Below are positions 7,827 to 18,371 of a stretch of 64,000 bases of DNA, in pieces. The position numbers were made by a program, and so were the translations under genes. The notes beneath the pieces were generated by a model that saw nothing but the letters and a program-made list of their open reading frames with translations, did not search any database and was not told the origin of the DNA. Origin of the DNA: Sphingorhabdus sp. YGSMI21 (GTDB lineage Bacteria > Pseudomonadota > Alphaproteobacteria > Sphingomonadales > Sphingomonadaceae); contig NZ_CP022548.1 of NCBI RefSeq assembly GCF_002776575.1, positions 1,255,001-1,319,000 on the forward strand, given 5' to 3'. Positions within the stretch are counted from its first letter, which is position 1. Every line of letters begins with the position of its first letter.

Positions 7827-9767
7827 TTATCTGGTTTTCGGTTGCAACAGCCGGTCTATGCCGCCTTCTTGATCAACACCCTCTCCGGTGATTTTCTCGA
7901 GCGCCGGATAGCGCAGGCCATCGGAATGGTCGACCATAAAATTGTGATAGGCTTCGCCATTTTTTGCAAAAATATCTATCTTGCCATCGCGGCCGCGGTT
8001 TTCCTCGATCGCCTGTTTGAGCGCCTCGTCGCTATAGGCCTTGCCGTTGACAGCAGAAATGGTGAGTCCGGACTTGAGCCCGGCCCTGAACGCCGGACTG
8101 TCCCAGATCACTGATTTGATCGCTCCCTTGCTGCCCATGATCAGGCCGATGCTGTGGCTGAGGTCGACCTGCTTCCGGCGCTTGTCATTGGCCAATATAT
8201 AAGCGCTCGGCTTATCGACATAGACGAGCCGATATCCGCCCAGGGTCAGGCCGGTCTTGGGGGCTTCCTTGTTCGTCCGGTAGACCCGTTCTTCGATAAA
8301 GGCGTCCCAGTCATAAGGATGGACCTTGTGGAGCGCGGCGATCACGTCCGCCCGCTCATAGGTGACAACGCCCCAGTCGCCGTTCTTGCCGCCGAAAAAG
8401 GCGCGAGCGAAATCCTCCAGCGACTTTTTCCCACCCGATTCGCGGCGGATGATCTGGTCGGCCTCGAGCCAGATCAGCAGGCCCTCGTTATAATAATCCT
8501 CGGCCCGCTGCCAGCTGGTCCACGGCTTGGGCTGCCGGGCGGCGATGATCGGATCATGGGTGGTGTCGATCAGCGGGCGCCAGTTCCGTCCGACCCGCTG
8601 ATCCATGCCCGCCGCGATCGCCGCGAGGGCGTCCAGCGTGTCCTGCTTGGAATAAAGCCCGGAGCGTGCGCCCAGAACATAGCCCCAGAATTGCGTCTGT
8701 CCCTCATAGACCCAGAGCAGATTGTCGCGCATCGGCTGGCGGAAATCGGGCGTCCACATGCCCTGCGGCCGGCGATATTTGCCGTTCCAGGCATGGGTGA
8801 TCTCGTGCGGCAGCAGATTGCGCCGGCCCGGACCGCTGTCCCAATTGGTGAAATATTCACGGTTTACGCCATTTTCCGATGACCGGTGATGTTCGAGACC
8901 AATGCCGCCCATTTCGTCGGTCAGCGCCAGCAGGAAATCATAGCGGTCATAAGGGTGGCTGCCGAATAACGCTTCCGCTTCCCTGACCAGCTTGATGTGG
9001 GGCGCGATCTGGTCTTTTTTCGGCTTCAGGAACTTGGCGTCATCCGCGACAATATTGAGATGGACGCGGCTGGTCAGCTGATGGGTCTGGAAATATCGCC
9101 CGGCGAAAACCGGGCTGTCGACCAGCGTGTCATAGTCGGTCTTCTGATAGATGATTCTGTTGCCGCTGGTCGATTTCGGACGCAGGGCGCTCGCCGCCTG
9201 CCAGCCTTCGGGATAGATGGCCGTCGCCTCGACCGGAATCTGCCGGACATAATAGCCGGCCGGATAGAGTGACACCTGATGCCAGCGCAGGTTGAGCATC
9301 GAGGGCGCCATGACGATGCGGCCGTGGCTGCTGGTGGTGGCCGAGACAAATTCGAATTTAGCGGTGATCGCGTCAACATTTTCCGGCACGGTCAGGTGGA
9401 AGGCGAAGACATCGACATCGTCGCGGACCCAGGGCAGTTTTTCGCCATTGGCGGTGAATTCCAGCCCGGTGATTTTCTCGATCTCGCCGCGCGGCGCGTG
9501 ATTGCCGGGGAGCCATTCGGGATAGAGCAGGGTGAGGCGGCCGGCTTTCGCGACCGGAATCGTCTGGGTCACGCGGAAAATGCCCTGGTCATGATCGCGG
9601 GCATCGACGGTCAGGCCCATGGTACCGGGATAGGCAATGTCCTGCGGTTCGGGGATCCGGTCCTGCGGCGCGATATAGGCCGGCTTGCTCAGCCCGTCGG
9701 GCATTGCCGAGCCCGATGTAGAGATGCCGAGGGCCAGAAACAGACCGAATATGCCAACCAGACGCAT
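7827..9767 (-). CDS. Secreted M61 family metallopeptidase with PDZ domain
   Basis: 646 aa from the ATG at 9767, which gives a good signal peptide ([21 protein letters not shown]) with AAAGGA upstream; a longer in-frame start at 9869 would bury it. The catalytic zinc motif HEITHAW lies at about residues 318-324, preceded by the M61 N-terminal beta domain ([16 protein letters not shown]). The C-terminal part (about 540-600, [18 protein letters not shown]) is PDZ-like. M61 enzymes are glycyl aminopeptidases; location is probably periplasm. It is divergent from hisS. Confidence 0.9.
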   Translation of the reverse strand: MRLVGIFGLFLALGISTSGSAMPDGLSKPAYIAPQDRIPEPQDIAYPGTMGLTVDARDHDQGIFRVTQTIPVAKAGRLTLLYPEWLPGNHAPRGEIEKITGLEFTANGEKLPWVRDDVDVFAFHLTVPENVDAITAKFEFVSATTSSHGRIVMAPSMLNLRWHQVSLYPAGYYVRQIPVEATAIYPEGWQAASALRPKSTSGNRIIYQKTDYDTLVDSPVFAGRYFQTHQLTSRVHLNIVADDAKFLKPKKDQIAPHIKLVREAEALFGSHPYDRYDFLLALTDEMGGIGLEHHRSSENGVNREYFTNWDSGPGRRNLLPHEITHAWNGKYRRPQGMWTPDFRQPMRDNLLWVYEGQTQFWGYVLGARSGLYSKQDTLDALAAIAAGMDQRVGRNWRPLIDTTHDPIIAARQPKPWTSWQRAEDYYNEGLLIWLEADQIIRRESGGKKSLEDFARAFFGGKNGDWGVVTYERADVIAALHKVHPYDWDAFIEERVYRTNKEAPKTGLTLGGYRLVYVDKPSAYILANDKRRKQVDLSHSIGLIMGSKGAIKSVIWDSPAFRAGLKSGLTISAVNGKAYSDEALKQAIEENRGRDGKIDIFAKNGEAYHNFMVDHSDGLRYPALEKITGEGVDQEGGIDRLLQPKTR

Positions 9768-9886
9768 GCGTAGATAATCCTTTGATGATCGGGGCGCGTA
9801 AATGGGGGATTTTGCAACTTTCGTCCAGAGGCCATGTGCAAATAAGCCACTTCCGCTTTGCCGCTTCACTGGCTAAAGCGCTCCCC

Positions 9887-11230
9887 ATGGCAAAGATACA
9901 GACACCCCAGCCGGTGCGCGGCACGCAGGATATATTTGGCGAAGAGCAGGAGCGGTTCCAGCATGTCGTGGAAACCTTCGAGCGCGTACGGCGGCTCTAT
10001 GGATTCAAGGGCGTCGAAATGCCGGTTTTCGAACCGACCGCGGTCTTTGCCCGCTCGCTCGGCGAGACCACCGATGTTGTGTCCAAGGAAATGTACAGCT
10101 TCGAGGACCGCGGCGGTGACAGCCTGACCCTGCGGCCCGAATTTACCGCGGGCATTTGCCGGGCGTTTCTGACCAACGGCTGGCAGCAGCATGTGCCGCT
10201 GAAACTGTCGGCACACGGGCCGCTGTTCCGTTACGAGCGGCCGCAAAAGGGGCGCTACCGGCAGTTTCACCAGCTTGATGCCGAGATTATCGGCGCGGGC
10301 GAAGCGGCTGCTGATGTTGAGCTATTGTGCTTTGCCGATCAGCTATTGAAGGAGCTGGGCATTGATGATGGCGTGACTTTGCAGCTGAATACTCTGGGCG
10401 ATGCCGAAAGCCGCGATGCGTGGCGCGATGCTCTGGTCGAGCACTTCCAGGCGCATAAAGCGGAACTGTCCGAAGACAGCCAGGATCGGCTGGAACGCAA
10501 TCCGCTGCGGATTCTCGACAGCAAGGAACGGCAGGACCGTCCGATTGCCGATGCTGCGCCGGATATTGACGCCTATCTGTCGAACGAAGCGAAGGAATTT
10601 TTCGCCCAGGTGACCGAAGGTCTGGATGCCTGCGGCGTCGCCTGGACCCGCAACAGCCGTCTGGTGCGCGGGCTTGATTATTATCGCCACACGGCGTTTG
10701 AATTTGTCACCGACCGGCTCGGTGCGCAGGGAACCGTGCTGGCCGGCGGGCGCTATGACGGTCTGATGGAATCTCTCGGTGGACCTGCCACACCTGCTGT
10801 CGGTTGGGCTGCCGGTATAGAGCGGCTGGGGATGCTGCTGGAAGAGCCGAAAGCCACTGGACCCGATGCCATTTTCATTCCGCTGGGCGATGGCTGCGAA
10901 GCGTCGGCGATGAAACTCATGGGCGAGTTGCGCCGAGCGGGCGTCAGCTGCGACATGGCCTATAAGGGCAATATGAAAAAGCGGATGCAGAAGGCCAATG
11001 CGGCTGGAGCTGATTATGCGATTATTCTCGGAGAGGATGAACTTGCAGCGGGTCAGTTCAATATCAAGGACCTTTCGAGCGGTGAGCAAGAAAAAGTACC
11101 CATGAGCTGGATACCGGTGGGAATAACAGATCTTCTCTTAGCAGACAGCATTGTGGCGGAAGAAAATATCTCTCCCGCGCCAAGTCTGGCTAGTCGCTTG
11201 GCTCTACCTGGCTCAGACAAGTTTCAATGA
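9887..11230 (+). CDS. hisS: Histidyl-tRNA synthetase
   Basis: 447 aa, class II. Motif 1 region PVRGTQDIF, motif 2 [14 protein letters not shown] with [18 protein letters not shown], the histidine motif RGLDYY, and motif 3 region [14 protein letters not shown] are all present. A C-terminal tail of about 25 residues ([18 protein letters not shown]...) extends beyond the usual anticodon domain. The ATG at 9887 begins the conserved [12 protein letters not shown]; upstream codons in the open frame are not family-like. The stop overlaps the prfA start by four bases. Confidence 0.97.
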   Translation: MAKIQTPQPVRGTQDIFGEEQERFQHVVETFERVRRLYGFKGVEMPVFEPTAVFARSLGETTDVVSKEMYSFEDRGGDSLTLRPEFTAGICRAFLTNGWQQHVPLKLSAHGPLFRYERPQKGRYRQFHQLDAEIIGAGEAAADVELLCFADQLLKELGIDDGVTLQLNTLGDAESRDAWRDALVEHFQAHKAELSEDSQDRLERNPLRILDSKERQDRPIADAAPDIDAYLSNEAKEFFAQVTEGLDACGVAWTRNSRLVRGLDYYRHTAFEFVTDRLGAQGTVLAGGRYDGLMESLGGPATPAVGWAAGIERLGMLLEEPKATGPDAIFIPLGDGCEASAMKLMGELRRAGVSCDMAYKGNMKKRMQKANAAGADYAIILGEDELAAGQFNIKDLSSGEQEKVPMSWIPVGITDLLLADSIVAEENISPAPSLASRLALPGSDKFQ

Positions 11231-12303
11231 CCAGCATCACCCCCCAACGCATCGCCCAGATCGAGGCGCGCTTTGCCGAACTGCAGGCGATGATGGCCTC
11301 GGGCGATCTCGACAGCGACAAATTTGTCGCCGTCTCCAAGGAATATGCCGAGATCGAGCCGGTTGCCGAGGCTGCTGCAAAGGTCAAGAATCTGCGCGAC
11401 GAGCAAGAGGGGTTGGCCGAGATGCTGGCCGGTGATGACGCCGAGATGAAGGCGATGGCGGCTGACGAGGTGGATGGCGTGAAGAAGGCGCTCGAAAAGG
11501 CCGAACATGCCCTCGCGCTGCAATTGTTGCCCAAGGACAGCGCCGATGACCGGCCGGCGATGCTCGAAATCCGCGCTGGAACCGGTGGCGACGAGGCCGC
11601 GCTTTTCGCCGGCGACCTTTTCCGCATGTACACGCGCTATGCCGAGGATCAGGGCTGGAAGGTCGAAATGATCTCCGCCAATGCCTCGGAAGTCGGCGGC
11701 TTCAAGGAAGTCGTCGCCAATATCCAGGGCAAGGGCGTGTTCGCCAAGCTGAAGTTTGAATCCGGCGTCCACCGGGTGCAGCGCGTTCCGGAAACCGAAA
11801 GTGGCGGGCGTATTCATACCTCGGCAGCAACGGTTGCGATTCTGCCGGAGCCCGAAGAGGTCGACATCAAGATACGCACCGAGGATCTGCGCATCGACAC
11901 CTATCGGGCAAGCGGCGCCGGTGGCCAGCACGTCAACAAGACCGACAGCGCGATCCGCATTACCCACTTGCCGACCGGTCTTGTCGTGCAATGCCAGGAC
12001 GGCAAATCGCAGCACAAGAACAAGGCGCAGGCGATGAAGGTGCTGGCCGCGCGGCTCTACGAGCAGGAGCGCGACGCGGTGCAGAGCGAGGAAGCCGAGG
12101 CGCGCAAGTCGATGGTCGGTTCCGGCGACCGCAGCGAGCGCATCCGCACCTATAATTATCCGCAGGGCCGGGTCACCGACCACCGGATCAACCTGACGCT
12201 GCACAAATTGCCGGAAATTGTAGAGGGCGGTGCGCTTGGCGAACTGGTTGATGCACTGATCGCGGAGGATGAAGCCAGCCGGCTCGCCAATCTGGATGGG
12301 TGA
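11227..12303 (+). CDS. prfA: Peptide chain release factor 1
   Basis: 358 aa. RF1 reads UAA and UAG and triggers peptide release. The catalytic GGQ is at 232-234 in [18 protein letters not shown]. The codon-recognition region [19 protein letters not shown] carries PET where many RF1 proteins have PAT (the PxT motif). It starts inside the hisS stop codon (ATGA) and its stop overlaps prmC, whose product methylates the GGQ glutamine. The functional pair is therefore translationally coupled. Confidence 0.97.
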   Translation: MTSITPQRIAQIEARFAELQAMMASGDLDSDKFVAVSKEYAEIEPVAEAAAKVKNLRDEQEGLAEMLAGDDAEMKAMAADEVDGVKKALEKAEHALALQLLPKDSADDRPAMLEIRAGTGGDEAALFAGDLFRMYTRYAEDQGWKVEMISANASEVGGFKEVVANIQGKGVFAKLKFESGVHRVQRVPETESGGRIHTSAATVAILPEPEEVDIKIRTEDLRIDTYRASGAGGQHVNKTDSAIRITHLPTGLVVQCQDGKSQHKNKAQAMKVLAARLYEQERDAVQSEEAEARKSMVGSGDRSERIRTYNYPQGRVTDHRINLTLHKLPEIVEGGALGELVDALIAEDEASRLANLDG

Positions 12304-13132
12304 TGCCGCCGGCGCCTTGCGCGAAGCGGCGCAGAGGCTGTCCACCATTTCCGACAGTCCGCGGCTCGACGCGGAATTGCTGCTGGCCCATGCGTTGCAG
12401 ATCGACCGGTCCGAACTGCTGCTGAACCTCCCGCAGCTGGAGGCGCCAGCGCAATTCGCAAGCCTGGTGGAACGCCGCCAGCGGTCCGAGCCGATCGCGC
12501 ATATCATCGGCAGCAAGGAATTCTGGGGCCTCGATTTTCAGGTCACCTCCGACGTGCTGATTCCCCGGCCCGACAGCGAATTGCTGATCGAGGAAGCGAT
12601 GCGCCTGTTCGCGCCCGCACCTCCGCCACGGATCGTCGATCTGGGCACGGGTAGCGGTGCGCTTCTGCTCGCCGCCCTGCACGAATTTCCGCAAGCCCGG
12701 GGTCTGGGTATGGATGCCAGCGCTGCCGCCCTGCAGATTGCGCACAATAATGCCGATGCATTGGGACTGGCTGACCGTGCCCGCTTCGTGCTGCTGGACT
12801 GGGCGGGTGCAGATTGGACAAATTCGCTTGGCTCCGGCTTCGATCTGGTCCTCGCCAACCCGCCCTATGTCGCAACTGGCGCGCGATTGTCTGCGGATGT
12901 CGCAGGTTTCGAACCGCACCAGGCCCTGTTCGCCGGGAAAGACGGGCTGGATGATTACCGGATCATCATCCCCGCGCTGGAAAAACTGCTCTCCCCAGCC
13001 GGAATCGCCTTGCTGGAGATCGGCTTTGATCAGGCGAAACCGGTTTCCAGACTGGCTGCAGATAGTGGCTATCATGTTGAGTTAAAACAGGATTTGGGCG
13101 GAAACGACCGGTTGCTGGTGCTCCGCCGCTAA
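12296..13132 (+). CDS. prmC: Release factor glutamine methyltransferase
   Basis: 278 aa from the ATG at 12296, which overlaps the last codons of prfA; an upstream in-frame ATG at 12269 would add nine residues. PrmC methylates the GGQ glutamine of RF1 and RF2 using SAM. The SAM motif [16 protein letters not shown] and the catalytic NPPY (188-191, [11 protein letters not shown]) are present. The N-terminal helical domain ([15 protein letters not shown]) is typical. Confidence 0.95.
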   Translation: MGDAAGALREAAQRLSTISDSPRLDAELLLAHALQIDRSELLLNLPQLEAPAQFASLVERRQRSEPIAHIIGSKEFWGLDFQVTSDVLIPRPDSELLIEEAMRLFAPAPPPRIVDLGTGSGALLLAALHEFPQARGLGMDASAAALQIAHNNADALGLADRARFVLLDWAGADWTNSLGSGFDLVLANPPYVATGARLSADVAGFEPHQALFAGKDGLDDYRIIIPALEKLLSPAGIALLEIGFDQAKPVSRLAADSGYHVELKQDLGGNDRLLVLRR

Positions 13133-13369
13133 AAAGGGCTTGGTTTTGACCGAGCGACTCGCTAAGACTTGCGAAGGCCCAGAGGATTTCTGGCTTTTTC
13201 CCTAAATCTCTGGCCTGCCCCCAACTCGATAATGTTGCTGGTTTTCGGCGTGCATTTGTCTTGTATGGGCCGCTGTGGACGGGTTGTCCGCAGCGCAATC
13301 GCCACCGCAGTGTGGCTATGACTTGAGAAAGACCAAGTTTATTATCGGTATAAGGATACCTAAAATTTG

Positions 13370-14047
13370 ATGAACAATCGTCAGCCTGGCCGCCGTGGGC
13401 GCAGCCGGAACACCAATAACCGCCCGCAGGGCAACCGGGGTGGTGGATCGGATCGCGATAACCGGATCGACAACCGCGCGCGCGGCAACGCAGCGCAAAT
13501 GCTCGATAAATACAAGAAAATGGCGCAGGACGCTCAGGTCAATGGCGACCGCGTCCAGGCCGAATATTATCATCAATTTGCCGACCATTATTTCCGGGTC
13601 AACGCCGACACGATTGCCCGCCGCGAAGAACAGCGGCTTGCCCGTGAAGAACCGCGCGGAGACAATCGTTCGGATAACCGTACGGACAACCGCAGCGACA
13701 ATCGCGGCAATGGCCAGGATGATTCCGGCGACAATGATGGCAATGGACAGCGCAGCCGTCCGCAGCAAAATCGTCCGAAACGCGATGATCGCAACGATCA
13801 GGACGAGACCGCCGCGAACGACGCGCCTGAAGAGAAAAAACCGGTTCGCAGCCGGCGCCCGCGCAAAGTCGAAGCCGCACCGGCTCGCAGCGAAACATCG
13901 GAAAAAAATGGCGAGAGCAACGGTCTGGACGCCAGCGCTCTGCCACCGGCAATTTCGCAGTCGACCGAAGTCGAAGTCGAAAAGAAGCCGGCTCGTAAAA
14001 AACGGGTGATGAAACCCAAGGCAACCGAAGAAAGCGACGCTGCTTAA
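13370..14047 (+). CDS. DUF4167 domain protein, basic and disordered
   Basis: 225 aa. The N-terminal 90 residues carry the DUF4167 core: an Arg/Gly/Asn-rich start (NNRQPGRRGRSRN...) then RARGNAAQMLDKYKKMAQDAQ and YYHQFADHYFRVNAD. The rest is low-complexity: Asp/Asn/Arg repeats (DNRSDNRTDNRSDNRG), then Glu/Lys/Pro-rich tail. DUF4167 is found in alphaproteobacteria; RNA binding is a reasonable guess from the basic composition but is not shown. The frame start at TTG 13367 is immediately before the ATG I use. Confidence 0.9.
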   Translation: MNNRQPGRRGRSRNTNNRPQGNRGGGSDRDNRIDNRARGNAAQMLDKYKKMAQDAQVNGDRVQAEYYHQFADHYFRVNADTIARREEQRLAREEPRGDNRSDNRTDNRSDNRGNGQDDSGDNDGNGQRSRPQQNRPKRDDRNDQDETAANDAPEEKKPVRSRRPRKVEAAPARSETSEKNGESNGLDASALPPAISQSTEVEVEKKPARKKRVMKPKATEESDAA

Positions 14048-14073
14048 GCGACGCCAGGTTTAACGAAGACAAT

Positions 14074-14103
14074 GGCGGGCAGCGGCGGAAGCCGATGCCC
14101 GCC
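14074..14103. terminator. Bidirectional terminator-like hairpin
   Basis: GGCGGGCA ... TGCCCGCC encloses a second stem CGGC-GGAA-GCCG. It lies between the convergent DUF4167 and ygfZ genes. Neither strand has a strong U-tract, so termination is plausible but not certain. Confidence 0.55.
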
Positions 14104-14112
14104 TATTCGTTG

Positions 14113-14847
14113 CTAAAGCGCTCTCGCCAGCCAGTCCGGCAGATCGAGCGCTTTCAGATCGTCAACACGACGATGTTCCACCGACAGGTCATAATCAGGG
14201 TAGGCGATGCGCTGGCGCTTTTCATCGGCCTGCGCAATCGGAACGACGACCAGCCGCCGGTTGACCTTTTGCCGGTAATTCATCCGCGCGGTATTTTCCT
14301 GTCCGACGTAACATCCCTTGGTGAAGCTGACGCCATTGAGTTCGGCGGCATTGCATTCGAGCCAAAGCGTCTTGTCGCTGCCCAGTTCCGCAGCGCCCTC
14401 GGTCACGCCGAGCGACAGGCGGTGTTTCCGATAGGCTTCATCGGCGGCTTCCCCAGCGTCCGTATCGGCCAGCCAGCGGTGGCCCAATCCAGCCAATCGC
14501 GGATCGACTGGGCGGTCTCCGGTATCCAGGGCCCAGTGCACGGCAAGGCTATTGTCCCGGGCGATGTCGATCTTGCGGCGCAGCCGATAGAGCTTCAGCC
14601 GTTTGACCAGCGCGTCGGCCTGATCCCCTTCGCAGTCGATCAGGATATCATTGCCGTCGGCCCACAGGAAGAAATCGAACAGGACTTTGCCCTGTGCGGT
14701 CAGCAGTGCCGACCATTGCGGTGCACCCTCTGCCACAGCGGTCATATCCTGCGTCACCAGCCCTTGCAGAAACGCGCGGATATCTTCCGATCCATCGGTT
14801 GCCGAGAGACGGATGATGGAACGGTCATTAAGTCTGGTTTCGGTCAT
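14113..14847 (-). CDS. ygfZ: YgfZ/GcvT-like folate-binding Fe-S cluster maturation protein
   Basis: 244 aa. The signature KGCYVGQE (177-184, Cys179) is that of the YgfZ/Iba57 family, which helps assemble or repair [4Fe-4S] enzymes such as MiaB and uses a folate. The N-terminal GcvT-like domain starts [29 protein letters not shown]. The start at 14847 is the first in-frame ATG that begins the family sequence; a ribosome site is weak. It is divergent from pyrC with only about 53 nt between them, so both promoters lie there. Confidence 0.93.
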   Translation of the reverse strand: MTETRLNDRSIIRLSATDGSEDIRAFLQGLVTQDMTAVAEGAPQWSALLTAQGKVLFDFFLWADGNDILIDCEGDQADALVKRLKLYRLRRKIDIARDNSLAVHWALDTGDRPVDPRLAGLGHRWLADTDAGEAADEAYRKHRLSLGVTEGAAELGSDKTLWLECNAAELNGVSFTKGCYVGQENTARMNYRQKVNRRLVVVPIAQADEKRQRIAYPDYDLSVEHRRVDDLKALDLPDWLARAL

Positions 14848-14900
14848 GCCATTTAGGTAGGGTGTGCGAAGCGAAAAACCAAGCCTTTGCACGGAGCTAT

Positions 14901-15941
14901 ATGACCGACACACTCACCATCCGACGGCCTGACGACTGGCACGTGCACCTCCGTGACGGCGCGATGCTCGAAGCGGTTGCATCTTTTACCGCGAAGCAAT
15001 TCGGCCGGGCGATCGTCATGCCCAATCTTTCGCCACCGGTGACCAGCGCCGCCAGCGCCGCCGCCTATCGCGACCGGATCATGGCCGCCCTGCCCGTCGG
15101 CTCCGATTTCACGCCGCTGATGACCTGCTATCTGACCGATGATGCCGATGCAGACGACATCGCTGCGGGGCACGCCGCCGGTATCTTTACCGCCGCAAAA
15201 CTCTATCCCGCCAATGCCACCACCAACAGCGCCCACGGTGTTACCGATGTGGCGCATATCATGCCGGTGCTCGAGCGGATGCAGGCGATCGGCATGCCGC
15301 TGCTCGTCCATGGCGAAGTGACCGATGGCGATATCGACATATTCGATCGCGAAGCGGTGTTTATCGAGCGGGTGATGAAGGGGCTGATCGCAGCCTTGCC
15401 CGATCTGAAAATCGTATTCGAACATATCACCACCGAACAGGCGGTCCATTTCGTCGACAGCTGCGGCCCGAATGTCGCGGCGACAATCACGCCGCACCAT
15501 CTGCATATCAATCGCAACGCCATGTTCACCGGCGGCATGCGTCCGCACGCTTATTGCCTGCCGGTGGCAAAGCGCGAAATGCACCGGCTGGCCCTGCGCA
15601 AGGCGGCGACTTCCGGCTCTCCGAAATATTTCCTCGGCACCGACAGCGCGCCGCATGAAATCCATGCCAAGGAATCGGCCTGCGGTTGCGCCGGCATTTT
15701 CAACGCGCCTTATGCGCTGGAAAGCTATGCGGTCGTGTTTGACGAAGAGGGTGCGCTCGACCGGCTGGAAGGTTTTGCGTCGCTACACGGCCCGCAATTC
15801 TATGGCCTGCCGGTCAACGAAACCATGGTCAGTCTGGAGCGGAGCGGGACAGCCGTGCCGGATGCAATCGAATCGGCCGGCTCGAAACTCGTTCCCTTCC
15901 ATGCCGGCGCGCAACTGAACTGGCGCTTCCTGTCATCCTGA
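14901..15941 (+). CDS. pyrC: Dihydroorotase, class II (homodimeric type)
   Basis: 346 aa. PyrC cyclises carbamoyl-aspartate to dihydroorotate in pyrimidine synthesis. Zinc ligands are visible: His14 and His16 ([10 protein letters not shown]), the carboxylated Lys100 ([12 protein letters not shown]), His137 (LLVHGEV), His175 (EHITT) and Asp248 (GTDSAPH). The ATG at 14901 has GGAG six nt upstream; the longer frame from 14862 is not family-like. It ends 13 nt before the convergent rarD stop. Confidence 0.97.
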   Translation: MTDTLTIRRPDDWHVHLRDGAMLEAVASFTAKQFGRAIVMPNLSPPVTSAASAAAYRDRIMAALPVGSDFTPLMTCYLTDDADADDIAAGHAAGIFTAAKLYPANATTNSAHGVTDVAHIMPVLERMQAIGMPLLVHGEVTDGDIDIFDREAVFIERVMKGLIAALPDLKIVFEHITTEQAVHFVDSCGPNVAATITPHHLHINRNAMFTGGMRPHAYCLPVAKREMHRLALRKAATSGSPKYFLGTDSAPHEIHAKESACGCAGIFNAPYALESYAVVFDEEGALDRLEGFASLHGPQFYGLPVNETMVSLERSGTAVPDAIESAGSKLVPFHAGAQLNWRFLSS

Positions 15942-15954
15942 ACCATCGGAAATA

Positions 15955-16875
15955 TCAGGCAGATTGCGGTTTCCGTTCGGCTTTTCCGGTCAGATAGGAA
16001 TCGGTCGAAAAGATTGCGAGACTGGTCCAGATCAGCATGAAACAAATGATGTGCGACGGTGTCAGCGGCTCCCTGTAGATCAGAACGCCGACCAGAAACT
16101 GGATCGTCGGCGCGAGATAATTCAGCAGGCCGATGGCGCCGAGGGTCATTTTCTTGACCGCCGAAGCGAACAGCAGCAATGGGATAGCGGTGACGATGGA
16201 ACCGCCGATCAGCAACAGGTCGATGGTGCGATCATCGCCGAGATGCAGGCCGGAAGCCGAGGAGGGTGTGGACATAGTCAGCCAGACCAGCAGCAGGGTG
16301 AACGGCAGGAACAACATGCCGGTTTCCGCGGTCAGCCCGACGATCGGACCGATGTCGGCGATCTTGCGCACCAGTCCGTAGCTGCTCCAGCTGATAGCGA
16401 GGGCGAGACTGATCCAGAGCGTATCGAGAGCCTGCAGCGCCAGAACCGAAACCCCGGCGGTGGCTATTGCGATCGCGATCCACTTTTTCGGGGAGAGCCT
16501 TTCACCCAGAAACAGCCTGCCCATCAATACGCTGAGCAGCGGGCTGATAAAATAGCCGAGACTGGCCGCGAGAATATGATCCTCGTGCACGGCCCAGACA
16601 TAGATGAGCCAGTTGGCAGCAATCAGCGAAGCGCTCGCCAGCATGGCCAGGCGCAGTCTGCGATCCGCCAGTGCGGATGCCAGACCGACAAGATTTTTGC
16701 GAAAATAGAGGATGACGAGCAACAGCGGCACCGACCAGACGATACGATGGGCAACCACTTCCAGCGCGCCGACATTTTGCAGCAGCTTGAAATAGACCGG
16801 CATCAGGCCCCAGAAGATGCAAGCGGTCAGCGCCTGAACAAGGCCGATTCGGCTGGAGGAGAGCGCGCTGGACAT
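15955..16875 (-). CDS. rarD: RarD-type EamA/DMT family permease
   Basis: 306 aa, ten membrane segments by eye. The start (GLVQALTACIFWGLMPVYFKLL) and VVAHRIVWSVPLLL match the RarD branch of the drug/metabolite transporter superfamily; the second EamA repeat begins near LDTLWISLALAISWSSYGLVRK. The substrate is unknown. The ATG at 16875 was chosen over 16911, which adds Pro- and Gly-rich residues. It is separated from the upstream minus-strand small protein gene by a terminator-like hairpin. Confidence 0.92.
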   Translation of the reverse strand: MSSALSSSRIGLVQALTACIFWGLMPVYFKLLQNVGALEVVAHRIVWSVPLLLVILYFRKNLVGLASALADRRLRLAMLASASLIAANWLIYVWAVHEDHILAASLGYFISPLLSVLMGRLFLGERLSPKKWIAIAIATAGVSVLALQALDTLWISLALAISWSSYGLVRKIADIGPIVGLTAETGMLFLPFTLLLVWLTMSTPSSASGLHLGDDRTIDLLLIGGSIVTAIPLLLFASAVKKMTLGAIGLLNYLAPTIQFLVGVLIYREPLTPSHIICFMLIWTSLAIFSTDSYLTGKAERKPQSA

Positions 16876-16926
16876 GTTCCAGCGCTTAAGCCCCGGGTTG
16901 CTGCCGGGCAATCAAGAAATGCTACT

Positions 16927-16943
16927 GGCCGGGAAACCCGGCC
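16927..16943 (-). terminator. Terminator-like hairpin after small membrane protein gene
   Basis: GGCCGGG, AAA, CCCGGCC is a perfect seven-pair stem with a 3-nt loop, 6 nt beyond the small protein stop. On the minus strand it is followed by AGTAGCATTTCTT, a weak U-tract. Confidence 0.5.
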
Positions 16944-16949
16944 GAAGGA

Positions 16950-17171
16950 TCAGATGATGCCGCCGCCGATCCAGAGCCGCAGGGCGCAGATGCCCATGAC
17001 GATCATGCAGAAATACATGCCGCTGGTGCGTGACGAGATCAGACCGAACAGCGCGCCGACCCCGGCAATCGGGAGAATCAGCCAGTTGGTCCAGCCGAGC
17101 AGCGGAACCAACCCTATGAAGGACAGGATGAGGGCAATGATGCCGATGAGAATGGAGATTATATTGAACAT
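16950..17171 (-). CDS. Small hydrophobic membrane protein, unknown
   Basis: 73 aa. Nearly the whole chain is hydrophobic, with two to three membrane helices (IISILIGIIALILSFIGL; ILPIAGVGALFGLI; CMIVMGICALRLWI). No family recognised. The start is fixed by a strong promoter whose -10 ends six nt before the ATG, so the mRNA would begin at or next to the start codon with no ribosome site. It is divergent from the GNAT gene at 17256. Confidence 0.75.
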   Translation of the reverse strand: MFNIISILIGIIALILSFIGLVPLLGWTNWLILPIAGVGALFGLISSRTSGMYFCMIVMGICALRLWIGGGII

Positions 17172-17177
17172 AACTGT

Positions 17178-17206
17178 ATTATAGGAATAGATCACTTGTA
17201 TTTCAA
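17178..17206 (-). promoter_or_regulatory. Near-consensus sigma-70 promoter, leaderless
   Basis: On the minus strand TTGAAA (17201-17206), a 17-nt spacer, and a perfect TATAAT (17178-17183). Transcription should begin about seven nt after the -10, at the ATG at 17171. This is the best promoter I see in the window. Confidence 0.8.
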
Positions 17207-17255
17207 GCGATTGTGATATGAACGGGCCAAATGCGCCGGGGAGGGAACAGGTTTG

Positions 17256-17810
17256 ATGACGGATATAGCTTCTTTGCAGATTGAAACGGAACGGCTGATT
17301 TTGCGTCCGCCCAATGCCGATGATTTCGACGCCTGGGCCAGGTTCCAGTCGGATGCCGACACGATGACCTATATCGGCGGCGTCAAGAGCCGCGCCGAAA
17401 GCTGGCGCGACCTGTGCGCCATGGTCGGGGCCTGGCATGTCCGCGGCTATGCGATGTTTTCCCTGATCCTTAAGGATAGTGGCGCATGGATAGGCCGGAT
17501 CGGTCCGTGGTATCCGGACGGCTGGCCGGCACGCGAGGTGGGCTGGGCTGTTGCGCCCGAATATGCGGGCAAGGGCTATGCGCTGGAAGCCGCGGTTGCG
17601 AGCATGAACTATGCCGTCGATACGCTGGGCTGGGATGACATTTGCCATACTATCGATCCCGACAATCTCGCCTCGATCAAATTGGCCCAGCGGCTTGGTT
17701 CGACCAACAGGGGGCCGACGCAACTGCCCGAACCCTATATCGTCGCAAGGGTTGACGACTGGGGGCAATCCCGCGAACAATGGCAGGAGAATAGAAAGAA
17801 ATTCCAGTAG
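17256..17810 (+). CDS. GNAT acetyltransferase, RimJ/RimL type
   Basis: 184 aa. The start LQIETERLILRPPNADDFDAWARF is typical of the RimJ/RimL subgroup that acetylates protein N-termini or small amines. Motif A is VGWAVAPEYAGKGYALEA and the C-terminal motif is DNLASIKLAQRLGST. The ATG at 17256 has GGGAGGG about ten nt upstream. It is followed after 11 nt by the DUF1330 gene, probably an operon. Confidence 0.87.
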   Translation: MTDIASLQIETERLILRPPNADDFDAWARFQSDADTMTYIGGVKSRAESWRDLCAMVGAWHVRGYAMFSLILKDSGAWIGRIGPWYPDGWPAREVGWAVAPEYAGKGYALEAAVASMNYAVDTLGWDDICHTIDPDNLASIKLAQRLGSTNRGPTQLPEPYIVARVDDWGQSREQWQENRKKFQ

Positions 17811-17821
17811 GAGAGCAGGCC

Positions 17822-18259
17822 ATGGCCGAAGACCGCTATCTCGACCCCACGCGGGAAAGTTTCGACGCATTCAAGGCGCTGCCGCGCAACGTGCCGATCA
17901 ACATGCTCAATCTCCTGCGTTTTCACGAACATGCGCAATATCCGGAGGATCATCCCAATGCCGGCAAGGGCTGGACCGGGGAGCAAGCCTATGCGGAATA
18001 TGGCAAGACCAGCGGTCCGATTTTCCAGCGGGTCGGCGGAACGGTGATCTGGCGCGGACAGATGGAATGCATGGTAATCGGCCCCGACGACAAGCAGTGG
18101 GATTCCTCCTTCATCGCGCGCTATCCCAATAGCGGTGCGTTTATGGAAATGGTCACCGATCCGGAATATAAGAAAGCAGTCGTCAATCGCCAGGCTGCCG
18201 TTCTGACCTCCCGGCTGATCCGCTTCGGGGAGATGGACGGGCCGGATACGTTCGGTTGA
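17822..18259 (+). CDS. DUF1330 domain protein
   Basis: 145 aa. A dimeric alpha/beta ferredoxin-like DUF1330 domain: VPINMLNLLRFHEHAQYP, a YAEYGKTSGPIFQRVGGTVIWRGQ core and DSSFIARYPNSGAFMEMVTDPEYKKAV. The biochemical role of the family is unknown. GGAGAGC lies ahead of the ATG. The gene probably ends the GNAT-DUF1330 unit; no U-tract terminator follows. Confidence 0.88.
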   Translation: MAEDRYLDPTRESFDAFKALPRNVPINMLNLLRFHEHAQYPEDHPNAGKGWTGEQAYAEYGKTSGPIFQRVGGTVIWRGQMECMVIGPDDKQWDSSFIARYPNSGAFMEMVTDPEYKKAVVNRQAAVLTSRLIRFGEMDGPDTFG

Positions 18260-18281
18260 ATTCCCGATTCCGGACAAAACG

Positions 18282-18329
18282 TTAACAAAATGTCACCGGA
18301 TTAACCAGTTTCCCTAACGGAATATTAAC
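18282..18329. promoter_or_regulatory. Three TTAAC half-sites, possible CtrA-type region
   Basis: TTAAC occurs at 18282, 18301 and 18325 in a 48-nt AT-rich stretch ahead of the lipoprotein gene. In alphaproteobacteria CtrA binds TTAA-N7-TTAA or TTAAC-type half-sites. The spacing here is not the N7 consensus, so this is only a candidate. Confidence 0.3.
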
Positions 18330-18371
18330 GCTTTTTATGCATGTGTTTCCCTAAATTCAGGAGCAAATTGC

